From assembly GCF_024679095.1 (NCBI RefSeq), contig NC_066534.1, positions 17,921,163 through 17,985,162 of the forward strand: 64,000 nt of DNA, written 5' to 3'. The number at the start of each line of letters is the position of its first letter. Within the stretch, counting starts at the first letter, position 1. Both the position numbers and the translations under genes were made by a program. Source of the DNA: Eriocheir sinensis. Lineage: Eukaryota > Arthropoda > Malacostraca > Decapoda > Varunidae. The notes beneath the pieces were generated by a model. The model did no database searches. It was not told the origin of the DNA and saw only the letters and a program-made list of their open reading frames with translations. This document shows positions 21,241 to 32,619 of this stretch, piece after piece.

Positions 21241-22095
21241 GGGAGGCAGGCAGGGTGGATGCAGTGTCGAAAGCTGTGAGAGGCAGGGGGAAGGGGAGCG
21301 AGGGAGGCAGGGAGAAAGGGGAGGTGGGGTCGGGTATGCAGTGCCGAAAACATTTAAAGATTTGAGGGCAGAGAGAAGTAGAGTGGCGGCGAGGATGCAG
21401 TGCTTTGAGAGGAAGGGAGATAGGGAGGAAGGGGAAGGCTAGAGGGGAGGGAGAAAGGGGAGGCAAGGGGGGATGGGGAAGGGTTGCAGTGCCGAAAACA
21501 GTGAAGATCAGAGGGTAGAGGGACATACTGGAGGCGTGAATGCAGTGCCGAATGTTATGAGGGGATGAGAAGGGAGAGGATGCAGGGGGGAGGGGGAGAC
21601 TAAGGGGGAGGAGGGAGTGGAAGGCTAGGGGGGAAGGGGGAGGTTAGTAGGAAAGGGGGGAGGGGTGCAGTGCCGAAATCTGAGAGGAGGGGAAGGAAGG
21701 GGATGCAGGGGGGAGGGGGGAGGGGGAAGTTAATATGAAGGAGGGAGGGGAAGGCTAAGGAGGAAGGGGGGAAGGGGGAGGTTAGAGGGAAGGGGAGGAA
21801 GGGGTACAGTGCCTAAAACTTTGAGAGGAAGGGAATGTAGGGGAGGTAGGGAGGAAGGGAAGGGAAGCTAATAGGGAGGGGAAGGGGGAGGCTTGTGGGA
21901 TGAGGGGGAGGCTAGGAAGAGGTTAGGGGGGAGGGGGTGCAATGCCTAAAACTTTGAGAGGAAGAGAATGTAGGGGAGGCAAGGGAGGATAGGGAAAGGC
22001 TAGTAAGAGAGGGAGGAAGGAGGGAAGGGGAGGCTAGGAAGAGTTAGGGGAGGGGTGGCTAGGAAGAGGTTAGGGGAGGGTGCAGTGCCGCCGGC
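21240..22095. repeat. G-rich tandem array keyed by TGCAGTGCCGAAA
   Basis: Nine occurrences of GTGCAGTGCCGAAAAC or close variants (near 21258, 21337, 21392, 21483, 21538, 21663, 21801, 21934 and 22077), separated by variable GGGGAGG/AAGGGG DNA. Unit length is irregular (about 55-145 bp). The + strand is rich in G-runs of three or more. Confidence 0.85.
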
Positions 22096-22251
22096 CTTCA
22101 CTGTTGTTGTTGTGGCCTCCAGTGCCTGAGGCCACATTCCGGGTTATGTAAATGGTTGCCACAAAAACACGTGTACCAGATTTGTGTGTTTAGAACGCAT
22201 ATCTGTGAATCACGGAGCTCACTTACTAAAGGCAGGAGTTTCTTTTTTTAA

Positions 22252-22252
<1 letters not shown>

Positions 22253-22308
<56 letters not shown>

Positions 22309-22317
22309 GAAACGGTA

Positions 22318-22366
<49 letters not shown>
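22253..22366. repeat. Facing (GT)n and (AC)n tracts
   Basis: About 27 GT units (22253-22306) are followed, after an 11-15-base spacer, by about 24 AC units (22319-22366). The two arms are complementary and can form a long hairpin. Confidence 0.97.
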
Positions 22367-22374
<8 letters not shown>

Positions 22375-22985
22375 GATCAATACATATGAACTACAACCCT
22401 CTCAAAAAATAAACAGATCATACCAGCCCTCACAAACAAACAACTACAAAAACAAACAAACCAATAAAATCTGAACCTTCCAAACAAACACCAAGCACGC
22501 GCACCAAAACATTAACACAGCCATCAAACTCTTCTTCACCCTCACGAGATGGAAGAAAAAAATCACGCTAGGAATGCTTAATCTATACATCTTTCTCGCC
22601 CCAAATTACTCACACATGCACCTTAAAACAACACTAACTCCCTGACGCGGCTGGTAACACGGGAGGGATGCTGCGGGCGAGATGAAGAGAGAGGGAAAGA
22701 GAGAGCAAGAGGGAGGTCGTTTGGGCAGGCTGTGGAGGTCGTCAGGGCTGTGTTAATGCCTCCTCTTGCCCTGCCCTGCCCTACCTCGAGGCTCCTACCG
22801 TGACCCGTTGCAAAGGCAGAACCAGTGACCCTTGAGGCTAAATAGAGGAAGATAAACAGAGACGGGATGGGGACAGCGATAAGATGAGAGAGAGGGAGAG
22901 GGAGAGGGAGAGGGTGAGAGGGAGAGTTGGTGCCAAGGAGGGATTTTTTTTGTGTATGTGCGAGTTTTGTTGGTTTTCATAATAT
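22367..22985. other. Unassigned spacer with short GA/GAGG patches
   Basis: AC-poor, A-rich start (22380-22520), then a GAGAGGG-rich patch at 22884-22927. No gene seen. Confidence 0.35.
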
Positions 22986-23215
22986 TTGTCTTGTTGTTGT
23001 TGTTGTTGTTGTTTTTGATGTTGTTGTTGGTCGCGTGTAGCTCCTTCTCCTTACCCTCCTTCTCGCCTCGTTTCCAGCTTCCTCTTCCTCCTCTTCTTCT
23101 TCTTTTTCTTCTTCTTCTTCTTCTTCTTCTTCCTCTTGCTGTTGTTGTTCTTGTGGTGTTGGTGTTGAGTGCGTGATTTATTTATTTTTTATTTATTTAT
23201 TTATTTTTTTTTGCA
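22986..23215. repeat. (TTG)n, (TTC)n and (TTTA)n tracts
   Basis: (TTG)n at 22993-23012, (TTC)n at about 23094-23137, and ATTTATTT repeats at 23176-23208. Confidence 0.92.
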
Positions 23216-23432
23216 TCGTTTCCGCGGTTTTGTTTTTTTCAAGTTTTCTTCCCCGGTTTTCATCAACTTTTCCGCGGTTTTGGGCGGTAGATTAAATTGT
23301 GGGCTTTCGTTGTTATGCTGAAGATGATATTTTTTTTTCTTTTTGTTTCCTGTATTTTTTTTTCTAGGTTGGTTTGTGTTTTTTTAATAATTTTGTCCAG
23401 TTGTTTTTGGAGGGAGGCCGATATGTGTGTGT

Positions 23433-23434
<2 letters not shown>

Positions 23435-23502
<68 letters not shown>
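23435..23502. repeat. (TG)n microsatellite
   Basis: About 33 perfect GT units. Confidence 0.98.
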
Positions 23503-23503
<1 letters not shown>

Positions 23504-23509
23504 CTCTTG

Positions 23510-23945
23510 ACCACTTCTCTCTCTTAACCACTTCTAACACCTCCTTCCCTTCCTTCACCCCTTCCTGGCCCCACCCTTACACTCCCTTCCCTTCCTACAT
23601 CCCCTTCCTGACCACTACTAATACCTCCCCTTCGTTCACCCCTTTCTAACCATTCCCTAACACCCCCTTCCCTTCTCTCTTCCCCTTTCTGACCCATCCC
23701 TAACACCTCCTTCCCTTCCCTCATCCGTTCCTAACCCGTTCCTCACACCTCCTTCCCTTCCTTCCTTCCATCCCTTTCTCTCTCATGCCCTTCCTAACCG
23801 CTCCTAACACCTCATCCTCTCCCTCATATCCTTCATACATGCCTCTCCCTAACACCTCCTCCCCTTCCCTCATCACTTTCCTTCCTCTCCCTCCCTTCCC
23901 TCATCCCCTCCCATCCATCGCTTCCTCTCTCTCAGGTTTGTCCTC
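23510..23945. repeat. Pyrimidine-rich ~50-bp degenerate tandem repeat
   Basis: About nine degenerate units containing CTAACACCTCCTTCCCTTCC and TTCCTGACC-like segments. Confidence 0.75.
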
Positions 23946-24039
23946 CATCTGGGTCGCGCGTCAAGAGGCCCCACCCATTACATCCCCACCCTGATAGGCC
24001 TAGACTAATGGATGGGCTGATGGCCGCCACAAAAAACTG

Positions 24040-24640
24040 GAGAATAAACCTGAAGTTGATGGATGTAGTGACTCAAACGGCCACCAGGGGTTCCCAAGGG
24101 TACGAAAAGGGTGTTCGGGGAGACCTGCTCAGTTTGACCCTGTTATTATATGCTTAGAGGATGATGAAAGGGGGCTGAATAAGGCTTGACTGACCACTAA
24201 AGGAGAAAGGTGTGTTGGATAATGTGCGTAAACGCCCAAACTGGAGCTCCGGGGGCTGCTAAAGAGGTGTTGGAGTGATTTGCTTACTCTCACCCTGTTA
24301 TTTTAAGCTTAAAGGAGGATGAGAGGAGGTGAGATGGTTTGGCTAACGTTCATGAGAGAAAACTAATGGATGAAGTGAGCAAAGAAGCCACTAGGGAGGT
24401 TTAAGGGCTACCGAAAGACTTTACTTTGATGTGTTCATATTTCAAAGGGTAAAAGAGGGTAAGTAGAGAAGGAAGAGGTTACCAGAGGGCTTTAGGGACG
24501 ACCAAGTGAAGTGATCAACTCAGTCTTGCTCTGCTGTGTTCTTATTTCAAAGGGTAAAGGAGGATAAGTATAGAAGGAAGAGGCTGCCATAGGGGTTTAG
24601 GGGCTACCAAGTGAAGGGATAGCTCAGTCTCACTCTGCCG
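24040..24640. repeat. Degenerate ~125-bp tandem array
   Basis: Four to five units keyed by GCTACCAAGTGAAG-like, CTCAGTCTTGCTCTGCTGTG-like and TTCAAAGGGTAAAGGAGG-like blocks. The two units nearest 24.5 kb are the most alike. Confidence 0.75.
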
Positions 24641-24644
24641 TGTG

Positions 24645-24810
24645 GCATATGAAACTAGCATTGGAAAGACCACAACCCCTTGGAAAGACTTATCAATTGT
24701 GGGAGTGTGGGTGCAGAAGCCTTGCCAAACTGTCACCAGGCATATGAAACCACCATTGGAGAGACCACAACCTCTGCGAAAGACTTATCAAATGTGGCCG
24801 TGTGGTCGTG
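24645..24810 (-). repeat. Dispersed ~150-bp satellite family, locus 6 (two short units)
   Basis: Two 93-bp units (CATATGAAACTAGCATTGGA at 24647 and CATATGAAACCACCATTGGA at 24740) sharing GACCACAACC, AAAGACTTATCAA and CTTGCCAAACTGTCACCAGG. The last block and the ACAACC-CTACGAAAG segment tie it to the - oriented family at 1.67-2.49 kb. The unit is a shortened derivative. Confidence 0.7.
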
Positions 24811-25089
24811 TAAGCCCAAAATTGTTTGAGAATATGGGTCTTACAAGCGTCACACGTATGCTGGTCGAAACACATACAAATCCACTTAAAAATAGGATTA
24901 AAAAAAACACGTGTATAATCCACACACAAAAAAAGGGAAAAGCTCTTGATTTTAGCGTAACAACCGAAGCATACCACCTTAGAAAAAATACAGGCAAAAC
25001 AGCAGGAAAAATACATGTAAAGAACGGTGTGTGAAGGAGGTCTATACAGGCGACTCAGGTCATCAGTTCCTCGCGTCGCCGTCTGTCTC

Positions 25090-25995
25090 CTCGTTAGTCA
25101 TAGGTGAGCAGGAAGCCGTTACGATGCGGCGATAAGCGAACGAGGAAAGAAGCGGAGAGATAAAAGCTATACTTGACTGTCCACGAAGATGAGGAAAAAG
25201 AACAACTGTCATCAGGAAAAGCAAGGTGTGATCACGCTCCAATGATATGCTGAAAACAATTACGAGCATAACCAGTGACTAAGATTAACCCGGTAACAGC
25301 GACGGGCCAAGTTTGTGGCTTTACCGTGTACCAGCGATGGGCCAAATTTTTACCATGATATAAACCCCCCAAATAGATGATGCGTAAACTGATCACAAAT
25401 GCATTGGTACTATATATTATGGAATGGTTTGTGTGAGGGATGATTTTTTTCTGATTAGTTCGCTTAGAGGGGCCTTTAAGATACATGTTCCCCGCAGCTA
25501 CCGGGTTAAGATCCTGAAGTGAAAAAGTTACCTGATACATTACAAAGCTTGAGAAAAAAAAGCTCATCATGGAAGGCAAGATTCACGCTCCGATAACATA
25601 CTGAAAACATGAGCTTATAACCAGTGACTTAAAATATGGAGTTAATGAAGAGAAAAGCGACTTAACTCAATAGGAAACTTGAGAAAAAGGGAACATTGGC
25701 AAAAACTAACACAGCATTCGCCCACCGATGACTTACTAAAAACACAGAGGAGCAAAGTCAACCAAAATCAGACTAGAGAGAAAAAGCTATATACCTGACT
25801 GTTGAAGAAGGTTGAGAAAAAGGGAACATTTCAAAGAACTAACACAGCATTCGCCCACCGATGACTTACTAAAAACACAGAGGAGCAAAATCAACCAAAA
25901 TCAGACTAGAGATAAAAAGCTATATATCTGACTGTTGAAGAAGGTTGAGAAAAAGGGAACATTGCCAAAATCTAATTCAACATTCACGCTCCGGG
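25090..25995. repeat. ~133-bp tandem array carrying a TTAA element
   Basis: Units are anchored by ATTCACGCTCCGATAAC-like sequence near 25231, 25582, 25717, 25850 and 25983. The first spacing (351 bp) becomes 130 bp when the 217-bp element plus one TTAA is removed; the others are about 133-135 bp. Shared blocks are AACCAGTGACTTAAAAT, TTGAGAAAAAGGGAACATT and AAAAGCTATATACCTGACTG. Confidence 0.92.
25289..25505. mobile_element. 217-bp TTAA-flanked miniature transposon (piggyBac-like MITE)
   Basis: Flanked by TTAA at 25285-25288 and 25506-25509. The left end reads CCCGGTAACAGCGACGGG and the reverse complement of the right end reads CCCGGTAGCTGCGGGG. The left subterminal region holds two direct copies of CAGCGAYGGGCCAARTTT (about 25297 and 25331). 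It has no coding capacity. The interrupted array unit and the empty site GTGACTTAAAATATGG in the next unit (about 25625) confirm it as a discrete insertion. TTAA targets and short C-starting terminal repeats are typical of piggyBac-type elements; the family assignment is inferred. Confidence 0.82.
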
Positions 25996-26032
25996 CCACT
26001 ATCACAGTCCGCCATGATGGGTTAGCAAGCTT

Positions 26033-26157
26033 CCGAAATTGACCTCTCTTTTGGCCACTCATCTAAATTCTTTCTTTTATAGGGGCAGTGATTAGAGGGC
26101 TTTTTTTCTCTCATTATTTTTTCCCCCTTGAGCTGCTTCCTTTACTGTAAAAAAATA
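26033..26157 (+). mobile_element. A-tailed hairpin element, copy 2 (near full length)
   Basis: Starts CCGAAATTGACCTCTC, passes TTTTGGCCACTC and GGGGCAGTGATTAGAGGGC, then CCCCCTTGAGCTGCTTCC and CTGTAAAAAAATAAT. It lies 38 bp beyond the end of the 133-bp array. Confidence 0.82.
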
Positions 26158-26394
26158 ATAAACAACAACACCAAGAATAAAGACTCGTGACAAAGTTATG
26201 GATGTTTTCACGGCGTTGCTTCCTTGCTCTACCAATACACTTGCACGGCTGGCTGGCTGAAGTGACGCGGAAGGAAAGTGGGAGAGAGGGAGGGAGGAAG
26301 GAAGGAGTGAAAGGATCGGGAGCAGGGATGAAATTTAAAGTCTGTGTTATCCCGGAAGAGCCAGTGATGCTGATGGTGCTGATGCTGCTGACCT

Positions 26395-26690
26395 GAGTGG
26401 AAGTGACCGAGTTTGGAGGTTTAGTCTCTCTTTATCTCGATCTCGCTATCTCTATCTCTCTATCCATCTTCATACGACGTAACAATTACTCGTATAAGTT
26501 TTTTTTAGCGGTTTGCTTGACGGAGGAAGATGAAGATGACGGGAAGAGATGAAAACGGATGGCGGAAGTGACCGAATTTGGATGCTTAGTCTATCTCTAT
26601 CTCACTATCTTTTTCTATCTTCAATTATCAGCTTTTCTATTTTTTTGTGGTTTGCCTGACAGAGGAAGATGCAGACGACAGGAGGAAATG
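26395..26690. repeat. ~160-bp direct duplication
   Basis: GGAAGTGACCGAGTTTGG at 26399 and GGAAGTGACCGAATTTGG at 26564 begin two copies sharing TTTAGTCTCTCTTTATCTC-like and GCGGTTTGCTTGACGGAGG-like blocks, with CTAT-rich interiors of different length. Confidence 0.82.
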
Positions 26691-26759
26691 GGAAAGGATG
26701 ATACGTACGCCGTGATAACCTTTAACGGGAGCAGTGGAAGGAAGAAAAGCGGAAAGTTT

Positions 26760-27290
26760 TTACCGCTGCGAACTCGGTCTGACCAGGAAGGACAAGCTCT
26801 CAGGAGGAAGGCACGTGGCGATGTCTGACTCTGTAAACTGTGTAAACTTTTATTGTTGAGGCTTACGGGAACTAACCAACGAGTGTCAAGAGAGATGTTA
26901 TGTTCCTCTTAGACCAGTGTAAGGACGAAGACAAGGGATAACTCAGTCAGACCAGGAAGGACAGGCCCGGGTACACAGGAGTCACGTGGCGATGTCTGAC
27001 TCCGTAAACTTTGCAATCTTATATTGTTGACGCTTACAGGAACTAATCAACGCGTGTCACAAGAGTTTCCGTTCCTTTCAGATTAATGCAAGGAGGAAAA
27101 CGCAGAATACTAACTAGCTCAGACCAGAAAGGACAAGCTCACAGGAGGCACGTGGCGAGGTCCGTGTCCTTAACTTTTTTTTTTATTCCGAAGCCTTATT
27201 GTCAGCGCTTACAAAAACAAACCAAGAAGTATCACGACAGATGTTCCCTTCAGACTCATGTAAAGAGGAAGACGAAGAAATAGACGAAGA
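26760..27290. repeat. ~178-bp tandem array (three units)
   Basis: Units are keyed by CAGACCAGGAAGGACAAGCT-like sequence near 26779, 26957 and 27119, followed by CACGTGGCGATGTCTGACTC, TATTGTTGACGCTTACAGG and GTGTCACAAGAG-like blocks. Confidence 0.88.
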
Positions 27291-27533
27291 TATAGTGAAG
27301 CAAATAATAATTCTCGTTGAAGATAAAGCAAAGAATAATTGATGTTGAAGAAGATACATACATTACGATGATTAGACAAACGAAATACAAATGTTTTAAG
27401 CCTTATTGAAGAAAACATTATGAATTACAGCTTTCTTGCCTAAATTTCCTTTACGCAAATAAAAGAGTGACTACGAAAAAATAAATTACGTCCAGGAAAA
27501 TATTAATAAAGATTGCAAACGGAAATACTGTGG

Positions 27534-28017
<484 letters not shown>

Positions 28018-28031
28018 AATGATAATAATAG

Positions 28032-28068
<37 letters not shown>

Positions 28069-28073
28069 AATAA

Positions 28074-28104
<31 letters not shown>

Positions 28105-28126
28105 AAGAAGAAGAAGAAGAAGAAGA
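28018..28126. repeat. (AAT)n and (AAG)n microsatellites
   Basis: Imperfect AAT/ATAATA repeats pass directly into about 16 AAG units. Confidence 0.96.
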
Positions 28127-28224
28127 AAAGAGGAATAGGGACTGGGAGGGAAAATGTGCATATTTAAACAAACGAGAGAGAGAGAGAGAGAGAAAATATG
28201 TAACCTGTATACATAACATACTCA

Positions 28225-28225
<1 letters not shown>

Positions 28226-28263
<38 letters not shown>

Positions 28264-28282
28264 CTTACCGGCGGGACGAAGC

Positions 28283-28324
<42 letters not shown>

Positions 28325-28432
28325 ATGACGTGCGTAGATACATGAGGGCTGTGATTCATCTCCGGCTACGTACACATACCTGAAAAGAAGGAAAAAAATA
28401 ATTAATAAACACACACACACACACACACACAC
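28226..28432. repeat. Facing (AC)n/(GT)n tracts plus a third (AC)n
   Basis: (AC)n at 28226-28260 faces (GT)n at 28284-28321 across a 23-base spacer, so the arms can pair. A further (AC)n lies at 28406-28432. Confidence 0.96.
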
Positions 28433-28458
28433 AGAGACGAGGAGCAAGGCTGAAAGCG

Positions 28459-28620
28459 TTGAGTGGGAAGGAGGAGGAGAAGGAGGAGAAGAGAAGTGGA
28501 GGCTGGGGAGGGGGGAGGGGGGAGGAAGAAGAGGGCTGGGTGACTGGGGTGGGTGGGGGGGACGAACCATGTGAGACTGGGGGGCTGGGGAGAAGGGGGG
28601 GCAGTACACAGGGGGCAACG
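28459..28620. repeat. G-rich low-complexity tract
   Basis: GGAGG and GGGTGGG runs over about 160 bp, including GGAGGGGGGAGGGGGGAGG near 28508. Confidence 0.85.
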
Positions 28621-28699
28621 ACCGGACACACACGTATTCATTCATTCGCTCGGGCGTCCACTCACTCGGCGCGGCAGCAGGAAGGGTCATTCACCGGTA

Positions 28700-29065
28700 A
28701 TTGGCTCAACTCTCCCACTCCCTCTCCCTCTCCCTCCCTCCCCCTTCTACTGAGTCTACTCCCTTAGATACATAACCCCCTCTCTAATCTTTCTCCCATA
28801 GTAACATAAACCTTCCCCATTTCTCTACTTTCTCAACTCTCCCTCTCCCTCTCCCTCCCTGGCACTCTCCCTCCCTCCCCCTTCTACTGAGTCTACTCCC
28901 TTAGATGCATGAACCTTCCTTCTCTCTCCCTCTCCCTCTCTAATCTTTCTCCCATAGTAACATAAATCTTCCTCATTTTTCGCCCTTTTAAACTCCCAGG
29001 CTCTCTCTCTCTCCCTCCCACCCATCCTCTTCTGTTGTGTCTACTCCCTTAGATACATAAAACTC

Positions 29066-29154
<89 letters not shown>

Positions 29155-29173
29155 ATAGCAACATACATCTCCA

Positions 29174-29226
<53 letters not shown>

Positions 29227-29345
29227 CCCTTTGAAACATAAACCTCCTCTTCTCTCTCTCTTTCTCCCTTCGCTACTCCCATAGTAACATACACCTCCTC
29301 CCTCTCCCTCTCCTACTCCCACAGAAACATTTACCTCTTCCTCCC
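28700..29345. repeat. Degenerate ~100-bp repeat with (CT)n expansions
   Basis: Alternating landmarks CTCCCTTAGATACATAA and CTCCCATAGTAACATAAAC recur at about 28760, 28794, 28894, 28950, 29045, 29150 and 29278, separated by CTCTCCC DNA that in two intervals has become long (CT)n (29072-29152, 29178-29222). Confidence 0.85.
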
Positions 29346-29635
29346 TCTCCCTCCTTTCCTCTTCCTCCCTCCTTTCCTCCCTCTCTCCATAGTTTACATA
29401 CTCAAGCACAAACATATTACGTAGGTTCATGCACTTGCTCTTCCTTCCTTCATCAGACATTCCTCCCTCCCTCCCTCACACCCTCTCTTTTTTGTTTTGT
29501 TTATTTTCTTATGCTTCTCCCCTTCTTCTCTTCCTGTGTTCTTTCTTCACTTCTTTTTCTGTATATTTCTCCGTCCTCTCCTCTTCCTCTTTCTCATCCT
29601 CACTCTCATATTCTTACACTCCAATGCTTTCCTTT

Positions 29636-29638
<3 letters not shown>

Positions 29639-29682
<44 letters not shown>
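29639..29682. repeat. (CT)n microsatellite
   Basis: About 22 perfect CT units. Confidence 0.97.
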
Positions 29683-29685
<3 letters not shown>

Positions 29686-29763
29686 CCTACTTCTTCTTGT
29701 CTCCCTAAACTCTTCTCTTCCCTACTTGCACTATACATATTTCTAACTCTTCTCCTACTCCTC

Positions 29764-29857
29764 TTTTTTTTTCTTTACAGCATAGGAGACAGTGCAAGGA
29801 CGTAAAAAAAAAAGAGAAGACAATAATGAAAAAAAAAAGCCTGCTACTTACTGCTCC
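29764..29857 (-). mobile_element. A-tailed hairpin element, copy 3
   Basis: On the - strand: GGAGCAGTAAGTAGCAGGC, a T-rich loop, ACGTCCTTGCACTGTCTCC, TATGCTGTAAAG and an A-rich tail. The GGAGCAGT/ACTGTCTCC stem is intact, while the inner GGGC/GCCC stem is changed on both sides. Confidence 0.75.
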
Positions 29858-29999
29858 TAAAAGCTACTAATACTACTACTCCTTTACATTATAATATAAA
29901 TAGACCTTCATCCACTCCCTGCTGCAATCTACACTTATACACCTACACATATAGTTTAATTTACCTATATTATACATTACACTAGGCTTTCTTTCTAAT

Positions 30000-31285
<1,286 letters not shown>

Positions 31286-31395
31286 TAGCTAAGTAACGTC
31301 GTGGCAAATCAGATAATGTAACTTAGAAAGGATCTCCAGTTCGAATCCACCCCCCCCCCCTCCCCGCGGCGGGGGTTTTTTTTTTTTTTTTTTGC
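31286..31395 (+). other. tRNA-like Pol III box pair with hairpin and T-run
   Basis: TAGCTAAGTAACG (31286-31298) resembles an A box and AGTTCGAATCC (31338-31348) a B box, about 52 bp apart. Then come a C-run, CCCCGCGGCGGGG (31362-31374), which can form a hairpin, and about 20 T residues, a Pol III terminator-like end. The T arm cannot be folded properly (5' UCCAG against 3' CCACC), so this is not a functional tRNA. A decayed tRNA-derived SINE head is possible. Confidence 0.3.
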
Positions 31396-31886
31396 GTTCG
31401 TATGGTTTAATGTGCGAATGAATGAGGGAATGAGCGTGTAAGAGTGGGAAATTCATGACCGGCGACGCAGGGGACGTGAGGCAAATTAAAATGGAGCGTG
31501 AAAGATGAAAATAAATGTGATGATCCAAGTGTCGGAAATCCATGAATGAAAAAGTCGAGGAAGGAAGGAGCGAAGGTGTAAAAAGATATATATCATGCGG
31601 TCGAGAGATATTAATTAAGAAAAATGTGTCTGAGAAATATATATGAATGAAACGAACATTAAAAAAATATAAAATTGAGGTATATATATATATATTTTTA
31701 CTTGATTTTCCATTCAGTCTATTTTATTTATCTTTTATTTTTTCCCTAATTGTGTGTTTAGCGTTTCCGGCACAGACACACGCAAAGAAAAGAGAAAAAA
31801 AGAAAAAAAGTACATCTGCTTATTTACTTATTTATTTTTTCTCGTCAGGTTATAATTTTGGGAACGACTTACTTCCGGCGTCCATT

Positions 31887-31890
<4 letters not shown>

Positions 31891-31929
<39 letters not shown>

Positions 31930-31986
31930 GTACTCCAACATGACTCATCTGCGAGGTATTGACACGCATATTATAGTATTCTGCAA

Positions 31987-32037
<51 letters not shown>

Positions 32038-32040
32038 GAT
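31891..32040. repeat. (AC)n and (GT)n-(AGAT)n microsatellites
   Basis: (AC)n at 31891-31925 and (GT)n at 31989-32032, the latter running into AGATAGATAGAT. Opposite sense again. Confidence 0.96.
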
Positions 32041-32619
32041 AGATATAGACACAAACAGAGAGGTAGATAGATAGAAATATGAGTTTAAAATGAAAGCTAG
32101 GTATATTTATGGAAAGGGAGGGAACTTGCAGCTGTCATGTGTAGGTCGTCTAGCCTCCTGTACTCTCCTTATATCTTTGTGTGAGTTTGAGTGTGTGTCA
32201 TTCATTTCTGGGCGAGGGATTTTAACTTAGAGGAGAGTGGAGTGGAGAAGAGAGTGGAGTTGAGAAGAAAGAGGAATGGAGAAGTGGAGTAGGGATTTGA
32301 GTGGATAAGAAAGTGGAGTGGAGAAGAGAATGAAGTGGAGAAGAGCAGAAAGAAGATCAGAGCAGAGTACAGCGCATTAATATTGAATAAAATAGACCAG
32401 TGAACCTCAAATGACCTGTTACCTATCGCAGCTCAGGTAATTTGCTCCTCGGCCATACCAGGAAGGCTCAGGGTGTTATTACCTTCAATGGACTCCCTCC
32501 CTTGCTATCGGGTCGGTAATAAAAAGGTTAATTATGGGGATTTAATCAAGGTGGTCAGGTCATTCTGTTGCCCTCGTGTCTCTTTAGTATCCTGATTCCA
32601 ATGGCTTTTTTTTTCTACG
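32041..32619. other. Unassigned sequence with GGAGTGGAGAAGAG repeats
   Basis: A short purine-rich repeat (AGTGGAGAAGAGA-type, about 32233-32350) followed by mixed sequence. No gene recognised. Confidence 0.35.
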
